Positions 63,258 to 64,000 of a DNA stretch of 64,000 bases are shown here, piece by piece. This DNA is from Stappia taiwanensis (GTDB lineage: Bacteria; Pseudomonadota; Alphaproteobacteria; Rhizobiales; Stappiaceae), in assembly GCF_014635285.1 (NCBI RefSeq), contig NZ_BMCR01000006.1:186001-250000 (forward strand), written 5' to 3'. The notes beneath the pieces were generated by a model that was not told where the DNA came from, did no database searches, and saw only the letters and a list, made by a program, of their open reading frames with translations. Every line of letters begins with the position of its first letter. Within the stretch, counting starts at the first letter, position 1. The translations under genes and the position numbers were made by a program.

Positions 63258-63353
63258 GCGCGCGGTTCGGTCCGATGCCCCAGCCCGGAGCGCAGCAGGA
63301 TCGCGGCGGCAATCGCCGGCCGGTCCGCGCGATCCAGAAGGAGACGTCTCGCC

Positions 63354-64000
63354 ATGATCCCGGCGGAAAAACTCGATAGCCTGCTGTCTCGCTTCGCCGA
63401 AATCGAATACGGGATGACGCAGAATCCGGACCCGGACACCTATGTGCGCCTGTCCCGCGACTATTCGGAGCTGGAGCCGCTGGTGTCGAAGATCCGGGCC
63501 TTCCGCAAGGCGGAGGCCGATCTTGCCGATGTGACGGCGATGCTCGACGATCCGGCGGCGGATGCGGAAATGCGCGAGCTGGCGGCGGCCGAGCGCGAAG
63601 CGCTGGAGGAGACGCTGGAGGCGCTGTCCGGCGACATCCGCATCGGCTTCTTGCCGCGTGACAGCGCCGACAGCCGCGATGTCATTCTGGAGGTGCGGGC
63701 CGGCACGGGCGGCGACGAGGCGGCGCTGTTCGCCGGCGATCTCTTCCGCATGTATCAGCGCTATGCCCAGTTGAAGGGATGGAAGGTGGAGGTGGTGTCG
63801 GCCAGCGAAGGCGAGGTCGGCGGCTACAAGGAGATCATCGCGGCGGTCACCGGCGGCGATGTCTTCGCCCGGTTGAAGTTCGAGTCCGGTGTGCACCGGG
63901 TGCAGCGGGTCCCGGAAACGGAATCGGGCGGGCGCATCCATACCTCGGCGGCGACGGTGGCGGTGCTGCCCCAGGCCGAGGAAGTGGATGTCACCGTTCA
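63354..64000 (+). CDS. prfA: Peptide chain release factor 1 (3' end outside window)
   Basis: RF1 ends translation at UAA and UAG. The frame is open to the window edge; 215 residues are visible. [12 protein letters not shown] at the N-terminus, the PCRF region with [25 protein letters not shown] near 105, [19 protein letters not shown], and [28 protein letters not shown] near 175-205 are typical. The PxT codon-recognition and GGQ catalytic motifs lie beyond the window. The ATG follows AGAAGGAGA. It is next to ptsP as in many alphaproteobacteria, where prmC usually follows. Confidence 0.95.
   Translation, partial: MIPAEKLDSLLSRFAEIEYGMTQNPDPDTYVRLSRDYSELEPLVSKIRAFRKAEADLADVTAMLDDPAADAEMRELAAAEREALEETLEALSGDIRIGFLPRDSADSRDVILEVRAGTGGDEAALFAGDLFRMYQRYAQLKGWKVEVVSASEGEVGGYKEIIAAVTGGDVFARLKFESGVHRVQRVPETESGGRIHTSAATVAVLPQAEEVDVTV

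Overview
The window is a 64 kb piece of a high-GC chromosome (roughly two thirds G+C by eye) that reads as an alphaproteobacterium, most likely of the Hyphomicrobiales (Rhizobiales). The evidence is the ubiG / lysC-ptsP-prfA order at the right end, a DUF2794 protein, ArgJ followed by a GNAT protein and MutT, methylsuccinyl-CoA dehydrogenase of the ethylmalonyl-CoA pathway, a Zur/Znu locus, and a two-domain CYTH-CHAD protein. No plasmid, phage or transposon genes were seen. Almost all of the DNA is ordinary, densely packed core chromosome with a few accessory inserts.

Layout. 1-2200: the end of allantoicase and an NCS2 purine permease, the edge of a purine/ureide catabolism locus. 2281-5747: zinc uptake, with znuA divergent from znuC-znuB-zur around a palindromic Zur-box candidate. 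5797-16576: housekeeping and envelope genes (class I amidotransferase, TerB-like protein, AsmA, CYTH-CHAD triphosphatase, tRNA-Leu(CAA), a VTT-domain protein, DsbB, a zincin, inorganic pyrophosphatase, GNAT, DUF2794). A 470-base gap at 15681-16150 may carry a minus-strand non-coding RNA. 16687-24953: a subtilisin autotransporter, a Bax-inhibitor-1 protein, an unknown secreted protein, and a YbbA/YbbP/TesA-type export-esterase module. 25024-30038: an aldo-keto reductase, ThpR, and a complete TRAP transporter behind a palindrome.

30069-31264 is a lower-GC divergent pair (LysE-family exporter and Lrp/AsnC regulator) that looks inserted. 31446-45000 holds methylsuccinyl-CoA dehydrogenase, a YihY-type membrane protein, a DMT exporter, a chemoreceptor, a BphA4-type FAD reductase, an alpha/beta hydrolase, a KDG-kinase-like sugar kinase behind a 16-base perfect palindrome, an L,D-transpeptidase, a MmyB-type regulator divergent from an MFS exporter, and a class III nucleotide cyclase. 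45083-63113 is mainly core: SecA divergent from a parvulin isomerase, argJ-GNAT-mutT, an orphan Flp pilin, a methyltransferase divergent from ComF, grxC-nitrilase-DUF1178, a MarR/DUF1428 pair, an alpha/beta hydrolase, ubiG, lysC and ptsP. The window ends inside prfA.

The most unexplained structure is in the 240-base ptsP-prfA gap: a perfect 23-base inverted repeat touching the ptsP stop codon, followed by a second 11-base inverted repeat with overlapping alternative pairings. No obviously new multigene system is present. The best leads are that leader, the possible non-coding RNA, three unassigned palindromic operators, the orphan pilin, and two secreted proteins of unknown family. All family assignments are from reading motifs; no searches were run.
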